Source: Antarctobacter heliothermus (lineage in GTDB: Bacteria; Pseudomonadota; Alphaproteobacteria; Rhodobacterales; Rhodobacteraceae). From it: 64,000 bases of DNA. Position 1 is the stretch's first letter. Each line of letters begins with the position of its first letter. The notes below the pieces were generated by a model. It ran no database searches. It saw only the letters and a program-made list of their open reading frames with translations, and was not told the DNA's origin. Both the position numbers and the translations under genes were made by a program. The stretch spans positions 62,001-126,000 of the forward strand of contig NZ_CP022542.1 in the NCBI RefSeq assembly GCF_002237555.1, in the 5' to 3' direction. This document shows, piece after piece, positions 34,797 to 43,182 of this stretch.

Positions 34797-35873
34797 ATGA
34801 CATTGCCGCAAACACTGCCCGAAACGATGAAGGCCATGGTACTGACCGGCCACGGCGGGCTGGACAAGCTAGAGTGGCGTGAGGATATGCCCCTGCCCAA
34901 ACTCGCCCCCGGCGAGGTGCTGATCAAGGTTGGCGCGGCGGCGGTCAACAACACCGACGTGAACACGCGCACCGGCTGGTATTCCAAGACGGTGACCGGC
35001 GACACGAACTCTGCCGCCGCCGCAGGCTATGACGACGCGCCAGAGGATGGCGGCTGGTCCGGGGCGCTGTCGTTCCCGCGCATTCAGGGGGCCGATTGCT
35101 GCGGGCGGATCGTGGCTGTGGGCGACGGCGTCGATGCCGCGCGCATCGGTCAGCGCGTCCTGCTGCGCCCGATGTACCAACCGGCAGGCGGTGCGGCGGA
35201 TGCGCTGGAGACCTTTGGCTCGGAACGCGACGGGGGGTTTGCCGAATACACCACCACCGCCGCAAAAGAGGCGGTCCCGGTCAACAGCCCGCTATCGGAC
35301 GTGGAGTTGGCCAGCTTTCCCTGCGCCTTTTCCACCGCCGAGGGGATGATCCAGCGCGTCAATCTAGCGGCCGAACGTGTGCTGATCACCGGTGCATCCG
35401 GTGGTGTCGGATCGGCAGCGATCCAGCTGGCGAAACGGCGCGGCGCACATGTGACCGCCGTGACCAGCGCGTCCAAGGCCGAGGCGCTGCGCGCTTTGGG
35501 GGCGGATGAGACCCTGAACCGCGACGCAGAGATCCCCGATCAAGGGTTTGACGTGGTGCTGGATCTGGTCGGCGGTGAGGCATGGTCGGGCGTGCTGCAC
35601 GGGCTGCGCCCATATGGCCGTTATGTGACCTCCGGTGCCATCGCCGGGCCGATTGTGCCGCTGGATCTGCGCACGCTGTACCTGCGCGACCTGACCCTGC
35701 TGGGCAGCACCCGCCAGCCCGCCCGCGTGTTCACCGATCTGGTTGGATATATCGAACGGGCAGAGATCCGGCCGACGCTGGCCGAAACCTATCCCCTGCA
35801 CGATCTGCGCGCCGCGCAAGAGGCGTTCCTGACCAAGGCGCACATCGGCAAGATCGGCATCACCCTGCCCTGA
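34797..35873 (+). CDS. medium-chain dehydrogenase/quinone oxidoreductase-like protein
   Basis: 358 residues of the zinc-independent-looking MDR branch. The N-terminal catalytic domain reads MKAMVLTGHGGLDKLEWRED and IQGADCCGRIVAVGDGVD; the Rossmann motif is VLITGASGGVGSAAIQLAK (residues 195-213). The cysteines that bind structural zinc in classical alcohol dehydrogenases are absent. Such enzymes reduce quinones, enoyl-CoAs or enones with NADPH. An insertion rich in Ala/Gly (TGDTNSAAAAGYDDAPEDGG) is found near residue 70-86. ATG 34797 has CAGGGAGACGCC upstream. It is convergent with the TRAP transporter operon and its substrate is unknown. Confidence 0.82.
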   Translation: MTLPQTLPETMKAMVLTGHGGLDKLEWREDMPLPKLAPGEVLIKVGAAAVNNTDVNTRTGWYSKTVTGDTNSAAAAGYDDAPEDGGWSGALSFPRIQGADCCGRIVAVGDGVDAARIGQRVLLRPMYQPAGGAADALETFGSERDGGFAEYTTTAAKEAVPVNSPLSDVELASFPCAFSTAEGMIQRVNLAAERVLITGASGGVGSAAIQLAKRRGAHVTAVTSASKAEALRALGADETLNRDAEIPDQGFDVVLDLVGGEAWSGVLHGLRPYGRYVTSGAIAGPIVPLDLRTLYLRDLTLLGSTRQPARVFTDLVGYIERAEIRPTLAETYPLHDLRAAQEAFLTKAHIGKIGITLP

Positions 35874-35891
35874 GCGGGCAGGGTGCGTGTT

Positions 35892-37175
35892 TCAGTCCAG
35901 CAGCACCGACGGCAACCAGAGCGAGACGGCCGGCACATAGGTGACCAGCATCAGCGCCACAAAGATCGCCAGATAGAACGGCCAGATCGTCTTCAGCGCC
36001 TGCTCGATCTTGATCTTGCCTACGGCGCAGCCAACGAACAGACAGGTTCCGACCGGCGGCGTACACAGGCCGATACCAAGGTTGATCAGCAGCATGATCC
36101 CGAATTGCGTCGGGTCCATGCCCAGCCCCTTGGCGATCGGCAGGAAGATCGGCGTACAGATCAGGATCAGCGCCGCCATGTCCATGATCATGCCAAGGAT
36201 CAGCAGGATCACGTTGATCATCAGCAGGATGATGATCGGATTGTCCGAGATCGTGACCAGCAGATCCGACAGTTTCGCGGGCACCTGATACAGCGCCAGC
36301 AGATAGGCGAATGAGCTGGCAAAGGCGATCAGCACCATGACCATGGCGGTGGTGCGCACAGCGCCCACAACAGAGGTGCGGAACCCCTCCCACGTCAGGC
36401 TGCGGTAATAGAAGGTGGTCAGCAACAGCGCATAGATCGCGCCGAATGCGCCGGATTCGGTCACCGTGAACACACCCGACAGGGTGCCGCCCACGATGAT
36501 CACAGCGGTGAAAAAGCCGGGGATCGCATCGCGCGCCGTCTCTCCGACCACTTTCCAGCCGGGGAACGGCTCTGACGGGTAGTTGTGTTTCACCGACAGG
36601 ATATAGGCGGCCACGGCCAGGCTGACGCACATCAGCACGCCGGGCAGAACCCCCGCAAGGAACAGCTTGGACACGGAAATCCCGCCGCCCGCCGCCACCG
36701 CAAAGATGATCATGTTGTGGCTGGGCGGGATCACGATGCCCGCAATCGACGAGGTCACCGTCACGTTGACGGCGAAATCCGGGCGATAGCCGCGTTCCTT
36801 CATCACCGGCACCAGCAGCGACCCGAGGGCAGAAATATCCGCGACGGCAGAACCGGAAATCCCGCCGAACAGCATGGACGAGAAGATGTTGACCATGGCC
36901 AACCCGCCCTTGAGATGCCCGACAAGGGCCGAGGCCATCTTGACCAGCCGTTTGGCGATCCCGCCATGCAGCATGATCTCACCGGCAAAGATAAAGAACG
37001 GAATCGCCAGCAGCGAGAACACCGATACCCCGGCGGTCGCCCGCTGAAAGGTGATCAGCATCGGAAAGCCTTCGTACCAAAAGGCACAGGCGGCGGCGAT
37101 GCCCATGGCAAAGGCCACCGGCATCCCGATCACGACGCCGACAAAGAAGGCGCCCAGAAGAATTGTCAGACCCAT
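35892..37175 (-). CDS. dctM: TRAP transporter large permease
   Basis: 427 residues, highly hydrophobic with about twelve membrane segments. Conserved family features are present: GMPVAFAMGIAA near the start, FFIFAGEIMLHGGIAKRLV, GGISGSAVADISALGSLLVP and, near the end, GIGLCTPPVGTCLFVGC. The protein is the sodium-coupled channel subunit of a tripartite ATP-independent periplasmic transporter in the inner membrane. The ATG at 37175 overlaps the stop of the small permease by about 3 bases, showing translational coupling. The substrate cannot be read from sequence; C4-dicarboxylate-like or sugar-acid anions are usual. Confidence 0.92.
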   Translation of the reverse strand: MGLTILLGAFFVGVVIGMPVAFAMGIAAACAFWYEGFPMLITFQRATAGVSVFSLLAIPFFIFAGEIMLHGGIAKRLVKMASALVGHLKGGLAMVNIFSSMLFGGISGSAVADISALGSLLVPVMKERGYRPDFAVNVTVTSSIAGIVIPPSHNMIIFAVAAGGGISVSKLFLAGVLPGVLMCVSLAVAAYILSVKHNYPSEPFPGWKVVGETARDAIPGFFTAVIIVGGTLSGVFTVTESGAFGAIYALLLTTFYYRSLTWEGFRTSVVGAVRTTAMVMVLIAFASSFAYLLALYQVPAKLSDLLVTISDNPIIILLMINVILLILGMIMDMAALILICTPIFLPIAKGLGMDPTQFGIMLLINLGIGLCTPPVGTCLFVGCAVGKIKIEQALKTIWPFYLAIFVALMLVTYVPAVSLWLPSVLLD

Positions 37176-37702
37176 CAGAAATCCTCCAGCCGTTCAGGCG
37201 ACCAGGCCTTGAACCGCAGGATGCGCACCAGTGCCCGCAATCCGGCAAACAACAGGGTCAGCGCCCCCAACGAGGTGATCGCCCCGGTGCGCACGCTTTC
37301 GGGAACGTTCAGCATCGGCAACAGGGTGTCCCAGCCAAACCGCATCAGGGTGAGTCCGGCAATCAGCATCACCGCGCCAAAACCGGCAAGGATCAGGTCG
37401 ATCACGATCATCAGCACCTTTTGCGCCGGGATCGGCATCATGTCGCGAAACAGGGTCACGCCGATATGGGTGTCGTCCTTGAGACCCGCCGCCGCCCCCA
37501 GAAAGGCGATGTAGCAGACCAGCAGCAGGGCCAGTTGTTCGACCCATGTGGGCGTGACGTTCAGCATGTAGCGGCCAAAGACCAGCCAGCCAAAGGTGGC
37601 GACCAGCACAACCAGCGCCACGGAGGCGATAAACAGGCAGAGCGACCGAACACGGCCAAGCGCCCGTTCGATCGCCAGAAAAAGGGGCGGTTCGGGTGTC
37701 AT
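37175..37702 (-). CDS. dctQ: TRAP transporter small permease
   Basis: 175 residues with four predicted membrane helices (LFIASVALVVLVATFGWLVF; LALLLVCYIAFLGAAAGLK; VLMIVIDLILAGFGAVMLIA; ITSLGALTLLFAGLRAL). The segment between helices 2 and 3 has the family's DDTHIGVTLF. It joins the large permease in the membrane. ATG 37702 is preferred; a TTG at 37717 gives five more residues. Neither has a strong ribosome-binding site, so coupling with the upstream binding-protein gene is plausible. The gap to dctP is about 77 bases. Confidence 0.88.
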   Translation of the reverse strand: MTPEPPLFLAIERALGRVRSLCLFIASVALVVLVATFGWLVFGRYMLNVTPTWVEQLALLLVCYIAFLGAAAGLKDDTHIGVTLFRDMMPIPAQKVLMIVIDLILAGFGAVMLIAGLTLMRFGWDTLLPMLNVPESVRTGAITSLGALTLLFAGLRALVRILRFKAWSPERLEDF

Positions 37703-37779
37703 GAGGGGGGCTTTCAAACATGGCCGGCATAGGCGACCGGGCCCACCGCGCGCGGCGGCAGGCCCGGTGCGGGTCCGGA

Positions 37780-38766
37780 TTACTCGGCGTTGCGGATCAG
37801 GTTGACCAGATCGGTCAGCGCCGGGTTGTCGGCCAGGAACTTGTCATAGACCGGGGTCATGGCGGCCTGGAACGGGGCCTTGTCGGCGATGGAGTTCACC
37901 ACCGTGCCACCGGCTTGGACGATTTCCATGCTGGCGGCTTCGCGATCAGCCCACAGCTCACGCTGGTACTCGGCGCTGGCGCGACCTGCGGCCTTGACGA
38001 TCTCCTGCTGTTCCGGGGTCATCTTTTCCCAGGTCTTCAGCGACATGCACAGGCACTCGGGGATGATCAGGTGCTCGGTCAGCGAGTAATACTTGGCGAC
38101 CTCAAAGTGGCTGGTCGACTCGTAGGACGGCGGGTTGTTCTCTGCCCCGTCGACGACGCCAGTTTTCAGCGACTGATACACCTCGGCAAAGGCCATCGGT
38201 GTGGCGTTTCCGTCCATCGACTCGATCATTTTCACGAACAGGTCGTTGGACATGACGCGGACTTTCAGGCCCTCGACATCCGCGGGCGTGTTGATTGGAC
38301 GGACAGAGTTGTAAAAGCTGCGCGCGCCAGCCGCGTACCATGCCAGCGGCATGATGCCCTTGTCGATCATGCCTTCGCCGATCGCATCGCCGACCTCACC
38401 GTCCATCAGGCGGTACATGTCGGGGATCGACGAAAAGATGAAGGGCAGCGACACGACGTTGGTTTCCGGCACGGCCTGACCCATCGGTCCAAGGCTGAAT
38501 TCACCGAAATCCATGACGCCAAGGCGCATCTGTTCGATCGCATCGGGCTGCGAGCCCAGAACGCCGTTGTGATAGACCTTGCCGGTGATCTCGCCGCCGG
38601 TCTTTTCGGCCACTTCGGCCAGAAAGCTCTCCATCGCGATGGAGACGGGGTAGTCCTCGACGTGGATGTTCCATCCGCGCAGTTCCAGAGCGCTTGCGCC
38701 GGATGCAAAGCCAAAGGCCAGTGCGGCAGCGGCAGTTGTGCGGGTGATGCGGGTCAGAATGGTCAT
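37780..38766 (-). CDS. dctP: TRAP transporter substrate-binding protein
   Basis: 328 residues. A signal peptide (ITRTTAAAALAFGFASGASA, cleaved before LELRGW) directs it to the periplasm. The DctP fold is shown by FLAEVAEKTGGEITGKVYHN, GQAVPETNVVSLPFIF, the central LKVRVMSNDLFVKMIESM with the ligand-carboxylate-binding Arg, and KTGVVDGAENNPPSYEST. It delivers substrate to DctQM. ATG 38766 is preceded by GGGAGGATTCGA. Its promoter region contains a 22-bp motif also found upstream of the adjacent GntR gene, so that regulator probably controls the transporter. Confidence 0.92.
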   Translation of the reverse strand: MTILTRITRTTAAAALAFGFASGASALELRGWNIHVEDYPVSIAMESFLAEVAEKTGGEITGKVYHNGVLGSQPDAIEQMRLGVMDFGEFSLGPMGQAVPETNVVSLPFIFSSIPDMYRLMDGEVGDAIGEGMIDKGIMPLAWYAAGARSFYNSVRPINTPADVEGLKVRVMSNDLFVKMIESMDGNATPMAFAEVYQSLKTGVVDGAENNPPSYESTSHFEVAKYYSLTEHLIIPECLCMSLKTWEKMTPEQQEIVKAAGRASAEYQRELWADREAASMEIVQAGGTVVNSIADKAPFQAAMTPVYDKFLADNPALTDLVNLIRNAE

Positions 38767-38838
38767 TCGAATCCTCCCAGAAGGCATGTGATGGAGCCTG
38801 CGCCTCCTCTGCCCAGGCCCTCCGAGTCGCACCATGCT

Positions 38839-38860
38839 GGTATTTCATCTTGCATACAAG
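38839..38860 (-). promoter_or_regulatory. probable GntR operator upstream of dctP
   Basis: This 22-base element contains CTTGCATACAAG (a near-palindrome with CTTG/CAAG arms) and a GGTAT half at the other end. It matches 18 of 22 bases of the element at 39766-39787 in front of the GntR gene. It lies about 75 bases before the dctP start, where an operator overlapping the promoter would be expected. Confidence 0.65.
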
Positions 38861-38967
38861 AAGTAATTTTAAGGATTTGACGACGGACAGGCAGGGCGGG
38901 GCAAGACGGCTGAGAGAAGACTGGCGACGATTGAGAGAAGTTCAGGGCAGGCCCCGGCCCGAGGCGA

Positions 38968-39660
38968 TCAGTCCTGATCGCCGAAATAGGCCGCACTGTT
39001 GACGCGGATCGCCTCGATCGTCTCATCCAGCCGCGACAGGTGCAGCATCCCGGCCTTGACGGCGCTCTCGGCATCCCCCGCCTTGAGCGCGGCGACCATG
39101 GCCTCATGATCGCGGATCAGCTCTGGCATGCGTCTTTCCTTGGCAAGGCTCAGAACGCACAGCCGGTCGACCTTTTCCTTCTCTGTCTTGATGATATCAA
39201 AGGCATAGGGCACGCGGCCAATGTCGCAGATCGCCTTGTGGAAATCATAATCCAGCTGCCCAAACTCGGCAAAATCCCGTTCAGCGTACGCCTTTTGCTG
39301 CAAGGCAATACAGGAATCCAACTGAAAACCCGCCGCCACATCACAGTGTTTGGCCGCCTCCCGCAGCGCCGCCGCCTCGACCGCGGCGCGGACAAAACGG
39401 CTTTTCTCGATGGCCTTGGCAGAGAACTTCTTGACCTCGGTCGCCTTTTTGGGCCGCACCAGGATCAGATCCGCGCTTTCCAACCGGCGAAAGGCATCGC
39501 GCACCGGCTGCCGCGACACCCCGAACTGCGCGGCAATATCGGTCTCCGAAATCCGGGTGCCCGGCAGCAGACGCATCGCCGTGATCTCGCGGTACAAGTA
39601 ATCGACGATGTCATCGACGCTGCTGCGGCGGTCTTTCGGCAGGGTGTCTTGCTTGCTCAT
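38968..39660 (-). CDS. GntR family regulator of the TRAP transporter
   Basis: 230 residues. N-terminal winged helix: DYLYREITAMRLLPGTRISE and the recognition helix region FGVSRQPVRDAFRRLESADL. The C-terminal helical FCD domain (FRAAVEAAALREA-type start, LDYDFHKAI, RDHEAMVAALKAGDAESA) binds an effector, usually a carboxylate with a metal. ATG 39660 has GAAGGAGCGCG upstream; the frame continues upstream into the promoter. It lies head-to-tail with dctPQM on the same strand, 201 bases from dctP, and both genes carry the same 22-bp motif, which argues for self-control and control of the transporter. Confidence 0.88.
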   Translation of the reverse strand: MSKQDTLPKDRRSSVDDIVDYLYREITAMRLLPGTRISETDIAAQFGVSRQPVRDAFRRLESADLILVRPKKATEVKKFSAKAIEKSRFVRAAVEAAALREAAKHCDVAAGFQLDSCIALQQKAYAERDFAEFGQLDYDFHKAICDIGRVPYAFDIIKTEKEKVDRLCVLSLAKERRMPELIRDHEAMVAALKAGDAESAVKAGMLHLSRLDETIEAIRVNSAAYFGDQD

Positions 39661-39765
39661 ACGCGCTCCTTCGGGGCCGAAATACTGTCCCCCGCACCCG
39701 CCGTAAAAGACCAGTCCGGGCTGTGCGGTCCGGTGTCTTACGTCTCGGGATAGGGGCATGCTATT

Positions 39766-39787
39766 GGTATCCCATCTCGGATACAAG
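39766..39787 (-). promoter_or_regulatory. probable GntR operator upstream of the GntR gene
   Basis: A 22-base element with GGTAT at one end and GGATACAAG at the other matches the element at 38839-38860 in 18 positions and in the same orientation relative to the downstream gene. It lies about 106 bases before the start of the GntR gene (39660). Confidence 0.62.
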
Positions 39788-39806
39788 ATGTTTGGGATGA
39801 ACGGTG

Positions 39807-40547
39807 CTACCGCCTGCGCGTCTTGCTCCGCGAGGCGATGACCCCTTTGCCAAGCTCCAGCGTATACCGCTCCAGCGCGATCAGCACGCTGTCCGCCGCC
39901 GCCCCGTCGCGGGCCTCTATCGCGTCGGCCAGCTGGGTGTGCAGGTCGACGATCTGCGCCCGTGAGCGCGATCCATAGGTGATCATGTTCATCAGCGGCT
40001 GCATCGCCTCGACCGCCCCGGCCAGCTGGTAGGACAGGATCGGGTTCGCCGCCGCATCCACCAAAGCCCGGTGCAGCGTCACATCGGACGCACAGAATGC
40101 CTCATCGCTGAGGGCGGGCTGGGTCTGACGGTGGATCTCTGCCCGCATGGTCGCCAGATCGTCGGCACTGCGGCGGGCGGCGGCCAGCGCGGTGCAGGAT
40201 TTCTCCAGCGCAAAGCGCGCCTCGCAGGCGACATCGAAATCGACCTCGTTGATGGTCAGCAGCAGGGTCGAGGTGCTGGCGTGCGACACCTGCGCCTCGG
40301 GATAGGACAGCCGCCGCACAAAGGCCCCGCCAAAGGCGCCGCGTTCGGTGCGGATCAGCGATTGCGCCGCCAGCCGCTTGAGCGCCTCGCGCACCGTGGG
40401 CCGCGACACCTGAAACGTCTCGGCCAGATCAGATTCAGAGGGCAACCGGTCATCGGCAATCAGGTCGCCGGACAAAATGGCGTCCCGGATCGCCTTGGCG
40501 ATCTGCGCGGGCAGGTCAGGCTGCTGCTTTTCTTTGCTTCTTTTCAT
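39807..40547 (-). CDS. GntR family regulator, probably of the DMSP operon
   Basis: 246 residues of the FadR/FCD subfamily: QIAKAIRDAILSGDLIADDR and LPSESDLAETFQVSRPTVRE form the winged helix, with an FCD domain behind (DFDVACEARFALEKS, FCASDVTLHRALVDAAANP). It is divergent from the DUF2182-DUF1326-dmdA-acuI genes with about 70 bases between starts. In Ruegeria-like roseobacters a GntR regulator next to dmdA-acuI responds to DMSP-derived acrylate; by position this gene is a candidate for that role. The start at 40547 lies directly beside a TGT-CTT-ACA palindrome, suggesting self-repression. Confidence 0.85.
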   Translation of the reverse strand: MKRSKEKQQPDLPAQIAKAIRDAILSGDLIADDRLPSESDLAETFQVSRPTVREALKRLAAQSLIRTERGAFGGAFVRRLSYPEAQVSHASTSTLLLTINEVDFDVACEARFALEKSCTALAAARRSADDLATMRAEIHRQTQPALSDEAFCASDVTLHRALVDAAANPILSYQLAGAVEAMQPLMNMITYGSRSRAQIVDLHTQLADAIEARDGAAADSVLIALERYTLELGKGVIASRSKTRRR

Positions 40548-40548
40548 T

Positions 40549-40580
40549 TGTCTTACATTTAATTGTCAGGCAGTTTAATC
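40549..40580. promoter_or_regulatory. possible operator between GntR and DUF2182 genes
   Basis: The AT-rich divergent gap contains TGT-CTT-ACA (40549-40557), close to the TNGTNNNACNA core bound by FadR-type GntR regulators, and TTGTC is repeated 14 bases apart (40548-40552 and about 40563). This is where the neighbouring regulator would control both directions. Evidence is pattern only. Confidence 0.4.
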
Positions 40581-40619
40581 GCAAGCCCCGGTTCGGTGTT
40601 CGGGAAGAGGAGAGGCACC

Positions 40620-41372
40620 TTGCTTGCACTGCGTATCAGATCGCTTCGCGGCGCGCACTGGCTGGCCTTTTTCGCGGGTCTTCTGGTGGCTTGGGGCCTG
40701 CTGTTCTGGATGGCCATCCCCGGTGATCTGCGCACGCTAGAGGCGACCTATGGCGCGTCGCTCATCGACATCCTGTGTGGCGGCGCGTTTGGCGCGTCTG
40801 GTTTTGTCGCGGCCTTTGCCATGTGGGCGCTGATGGGGGCGGCGATGATGGCCCCCACCGCCCTGCCCGCGCTGGCCACCTATGACGACCTGTCCAATGT
40901 CGCACAGACCGGCTTTGGTAAGCTGCTCGGCGGCTATCTGGCCGCGTGGCTCGGGTTTTCCGCACTGGCCGCCTGCGCGCAGGTGGCGCTGTACCAGTTG
41001 GGACTGGTCGGCGCGCTGGGGCAAAGCCTGTCGGTGCCGCTGACCATGGCGCTGCTGATCGGCGCAGGCGCATACCAGTTCAGCGCCCTGAAACAGGGCT
41101 GCCTGTCGCGCTGCCGCGCGCCACTGACGTTTTTCATGCAGCACTGGGACGAAGGACCGTTCCGCAACGGGCTGCGCCTTGGTCTGGATTGCATCGGCTG
41201 TTGCTGGGCCTTGATGCTACTGGGCTTTGTCGGCGGCACCATGAACCTTGCCTTCATGGGGGTGGGGATGCTGCTGATGACGCTGGAAAAGCTGCCCCAG
41301 ATCGGGCGCTACCTGACAAGACCGCTGGGCGGGGGGCTGATCGCCGCCGGGCTGGCGCTCCCCTTTTTCTGA
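40620..41372 (+). CDS. DUF2182 membrane protein
   Basis: About 250 residues with five to six membrane helices. Family marks are MWALMGAAMMAPTALPAL (about residues 78-95), YQFSALKQGCLSRCRAPLTF with its Cys pair, and GLDCIGCCWALMLLGF. DUF2182 proteins are predicted metal-binding membrane proteins of unknown role. A frame is open from TTG 40563, but TTG 40620 is preferred because GAAGAGGAGAGG lies just upstream. The stop is 28 bases before the DUF1326 gene, its usual partner. Its position ahead of dmdA and acuI on the same strand suggests the pair is transcribed with DMSP metabolism. Confidence 0.8.
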   Translation: MLALRIRSLRGAHWLAFFAGLLVAWGLLFWMAIPGDLRTLEATYGASLIDILCGGAFGASGFVAAFAMWALMGAAMMAPTALPALATYDDLSNVAQTGFGKLLGGYLAAWLGFSALAACAQVALYQLGLVGALGQSLSVPLTMALLIGAGAYQFSALKQGCLSRCRAPLTFFMQHWDEGPFRNGLRLGLDCIGCCWALMLLGFVGGTMNLAFMGVGMLLMTLEKLPQIGRYLTRPLGGGLIAAGLALPFF

Positions 41373-41400
41373 CACCTTCCGAACCCCAAGGAGACCGCCG

Positions 41401-42030
41401 ATGGCCCTCGACGCCGCCACCATTCCCGACTGGACGCTCAAGGGTGAGCTGATCCTGAACTGCAACTGCACCGTGTTCTGCCCCTGCGTGGTCAGCCTTG
41501 GCAAACACCCCCCGACCGAGGGCTACTGTCAGGCTTGGGTCGGCATCCGTATCGACGAAGGGGCCTATGGCGACACCGATCTGTCTGGCCTGAACGTCGG
41601 GTTGATCATGGACATCCCCGGCAACATGGGGCGCGGCAACTGGAAGGCCGCCGCCTATATCGACGACCGCGCCAGCGACGCGGCCTATGACGCGCTTGTG
41701 GCGATCTTCAGCGGGGCGGCACGCGGCACCACCGGCCTGTTCGGCATGCTGGTCAGCGAATTCCTTGGCGCCGAACGCGCGCCGGTCAGCTTTGAGACAG
41801 AGGGCAGCGCCCGCCGCCTGATGGTCGGCAAAAAGATCCAAGGCGAAATCGTGCCGGTGACCAACGCCAGCGGCAAGGAAACCGTGGTCAGCAACACCGA
41901 CTACTGGATGGGATCGGACATCACCGTCGCCACCGCCACCAAGGGCCGCGTGCGCGCCCATGGCCGGGTCTGGGACTTTGACGGCCGCTCGGCCGAGATC
42001 TGCCAGATCGACTGGCGCGGCCCGCGCTGA
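41401..42030 (+). CDS. DUF1326 protein
   Basis: 209 residues, soluble. The start WTLKGELILNCNCTVFCPC carries three closely spaced cysteines, the mark of DUF1326, followed by GYCQAWVGIRIDEGAYGD and GIFSGAARGTTGLFG-like (AIFSGAARGTTGLFGML) segments. The Cys cluster may bind a metal together with the upstream DUF2182 membrane protein; the function is not established. The ribosome-binding site AAGGAGACCGCCG is strong. It lies 41 bases before dmdA, so an operon of four genes (DUF2182, DUF1326, dmdA, acuI) is likely. Confidence 0.88.
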   Translation: MALDAATIPDWTLKGELILNCNCTVFCPCVVSLGKHPPTEGYCQAWVGIRIDEGAYGDTDLSGLNVGLIMDIPGNMGRGNWKAAAYIDDRASDAAYDALVAIFSGAARGTTGLFGMLVSEFLGAERAPVSFETEGSARRLMVGKKIQGEIVPVTNASGKETVVSNTDYWMGSDITVATATKGRVRAHGRVWDFDGRSAEICQIDWRGPR

Positions 42031-42071
42031 CCGCCTGCACACCCCGCATCACCGCCTTGGAGTATTGGCAG

Positions 42072-43175
42072 ATGGCCCTTCTTTCCCCTTCCCGGCGCTT
42101 GCGGCGGACCCCGTTTTCGGACGGGGTCGAGGCCGCCGGAGTACAAGCCTATACTGTCTACAACCACATGCTTCTGCCGACGATGTTCCGCTCCATCGAA
42201 GAGGATTACCGCCATCTCAAAAGCGCGGTGCAGATCTGGGACGTGTCCTGCGAACGGCAGGTCGAATTGCGCGGCCCCGATGCCGGGCGTCTGGTGCAAC
42301 TGCTGACCCCGCGCGACCTGCGCCCGATGCTGCCGGGACAGTGCTATTACATCCCCATCGTCGATGAGACCGGCGGGATGCTGAACGACCCGGTGGCGGT
42401 GAAACTGGCTGAAGACCGCTGGTGGATTTCCATTGCCGACAGCGATCTGCTGTACTGGATCAAGGGGCTGGCCTATGGCTATCGCCTTGACGTGCTGGTC
42501 GATGAACCGGACATGTCGCCGCTGGCCATTCAGGGGCCAAAGGCGGATGATCTGATGGCGCGGGTCTTTGGCGACGTGGTGCGTGACATCCGGTTCTTCC
42601 GGTTCATGCATCTGGATTTTCAGGGCCGCGACATGGTTGTCGCGCGCTCTGGCTATTCCAAACAGGGTGGGTTCGAAATCTATGTCGAGGGAGGCGACAT
42701 CGGCATGCCGCTGTGGCACGCGCTGATGGAGGCGGGCCGCGATCTGGATGTGCATGCGGGCTGTCCCAACCTGACAGAGCGGATCGAGGCGGGATTGCTG
42801 TCCTACGGCAACGACATGACCGACGACAACACGCCGCATGAATGTGGTCTGGGCCGGTTCTGCAACACCCAGACGGCAATCGGTTGCATCGGGCGCGACG
42901 CGCTGCTGCGCGTCTCGACCGAAGGGCCGGTCAAACAGATCCGCGCCATCTCTATCGGTGGCGACAGGGTGCCGGGCTGTGACCGCTATTGGCCGATCAA
43001 GGCGGGGTCCAAGACGGTGGGGCGGATCTCTTCGGCGGCGTGGTCGCCGGATTTCAACACCAACGTCGCCATTGGTATGGTGCGCATGACCCATTGGGAC
43101 GAAGGCACCGACCTGACGGTCGAGACCCCGGATGGCGCGCGCCCCGCCACCGTTCACGAAAAATTCTGGGTATAG
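42072..43175 (+). CDS. dmdA: dimethylsulfoniopropionate demethylase
   Basis: 367 residues of the GcvT aminomethyltransferase fold. DmdA moves a methyl group from DMSP to tetrahydrofolate, giving 3-methylmercaptopropionate, the first step of DMSP demethylation in the cytoplasm. Sequence blocks agree with roseobacter DmdA as I know it: RTPFSDGVEAAGVQAYTVYN, ERQVELRGPDAGRL, YIPIVDETGGMLNDPVAVKL, ADSDLLYWIKGLA, SGYSKQGGFEIYVEG, DDNTPHECGLGRFCN and SAAWSPDFNTNVAIGM. Length is as in characterised enzymes. ATG 42072 is chosen, with GGAG about 10 bases upstream, over an in-frame TTG at 42057. acuI follows after 7 bases. This gene is the clearest taxonomic marker in the window. Confidence 0.95.
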   Translation: MALLSPSRRLRRTPFSDGVEAAGVQAYTVYNHMLLPTMFRSIEEDYRHLKSAVQIWDVSCERQVELRGPDAGRLVQLLTPRDLRPMLPGQCYYIPIVDETGGMLNDPVAVKLAEDRWWISIADSDLLYWIKGLAYGYRLDVLVDEPDMSPLAIQGPKADDLMARVFGDVVRDIRFFRFMHLDFQGRDMVVARSGYSKQGGFEIYVEGGDIGMPLWHALMEAGRDLDVHAGCPNLTERIEAGLLSYGNDMTDDNTPHECGLGRFCNTQTAIGCIGRDALLRVSTEGPVKQIRAISIGGDRVPGCDRYWPIKAGSKTVGRISSAAWSPDFNTNVAIGMVRMTHWDEGTDLTVETPDGARPATVHEKFWV

Positions 43176-43182
43176 GAAAAAC

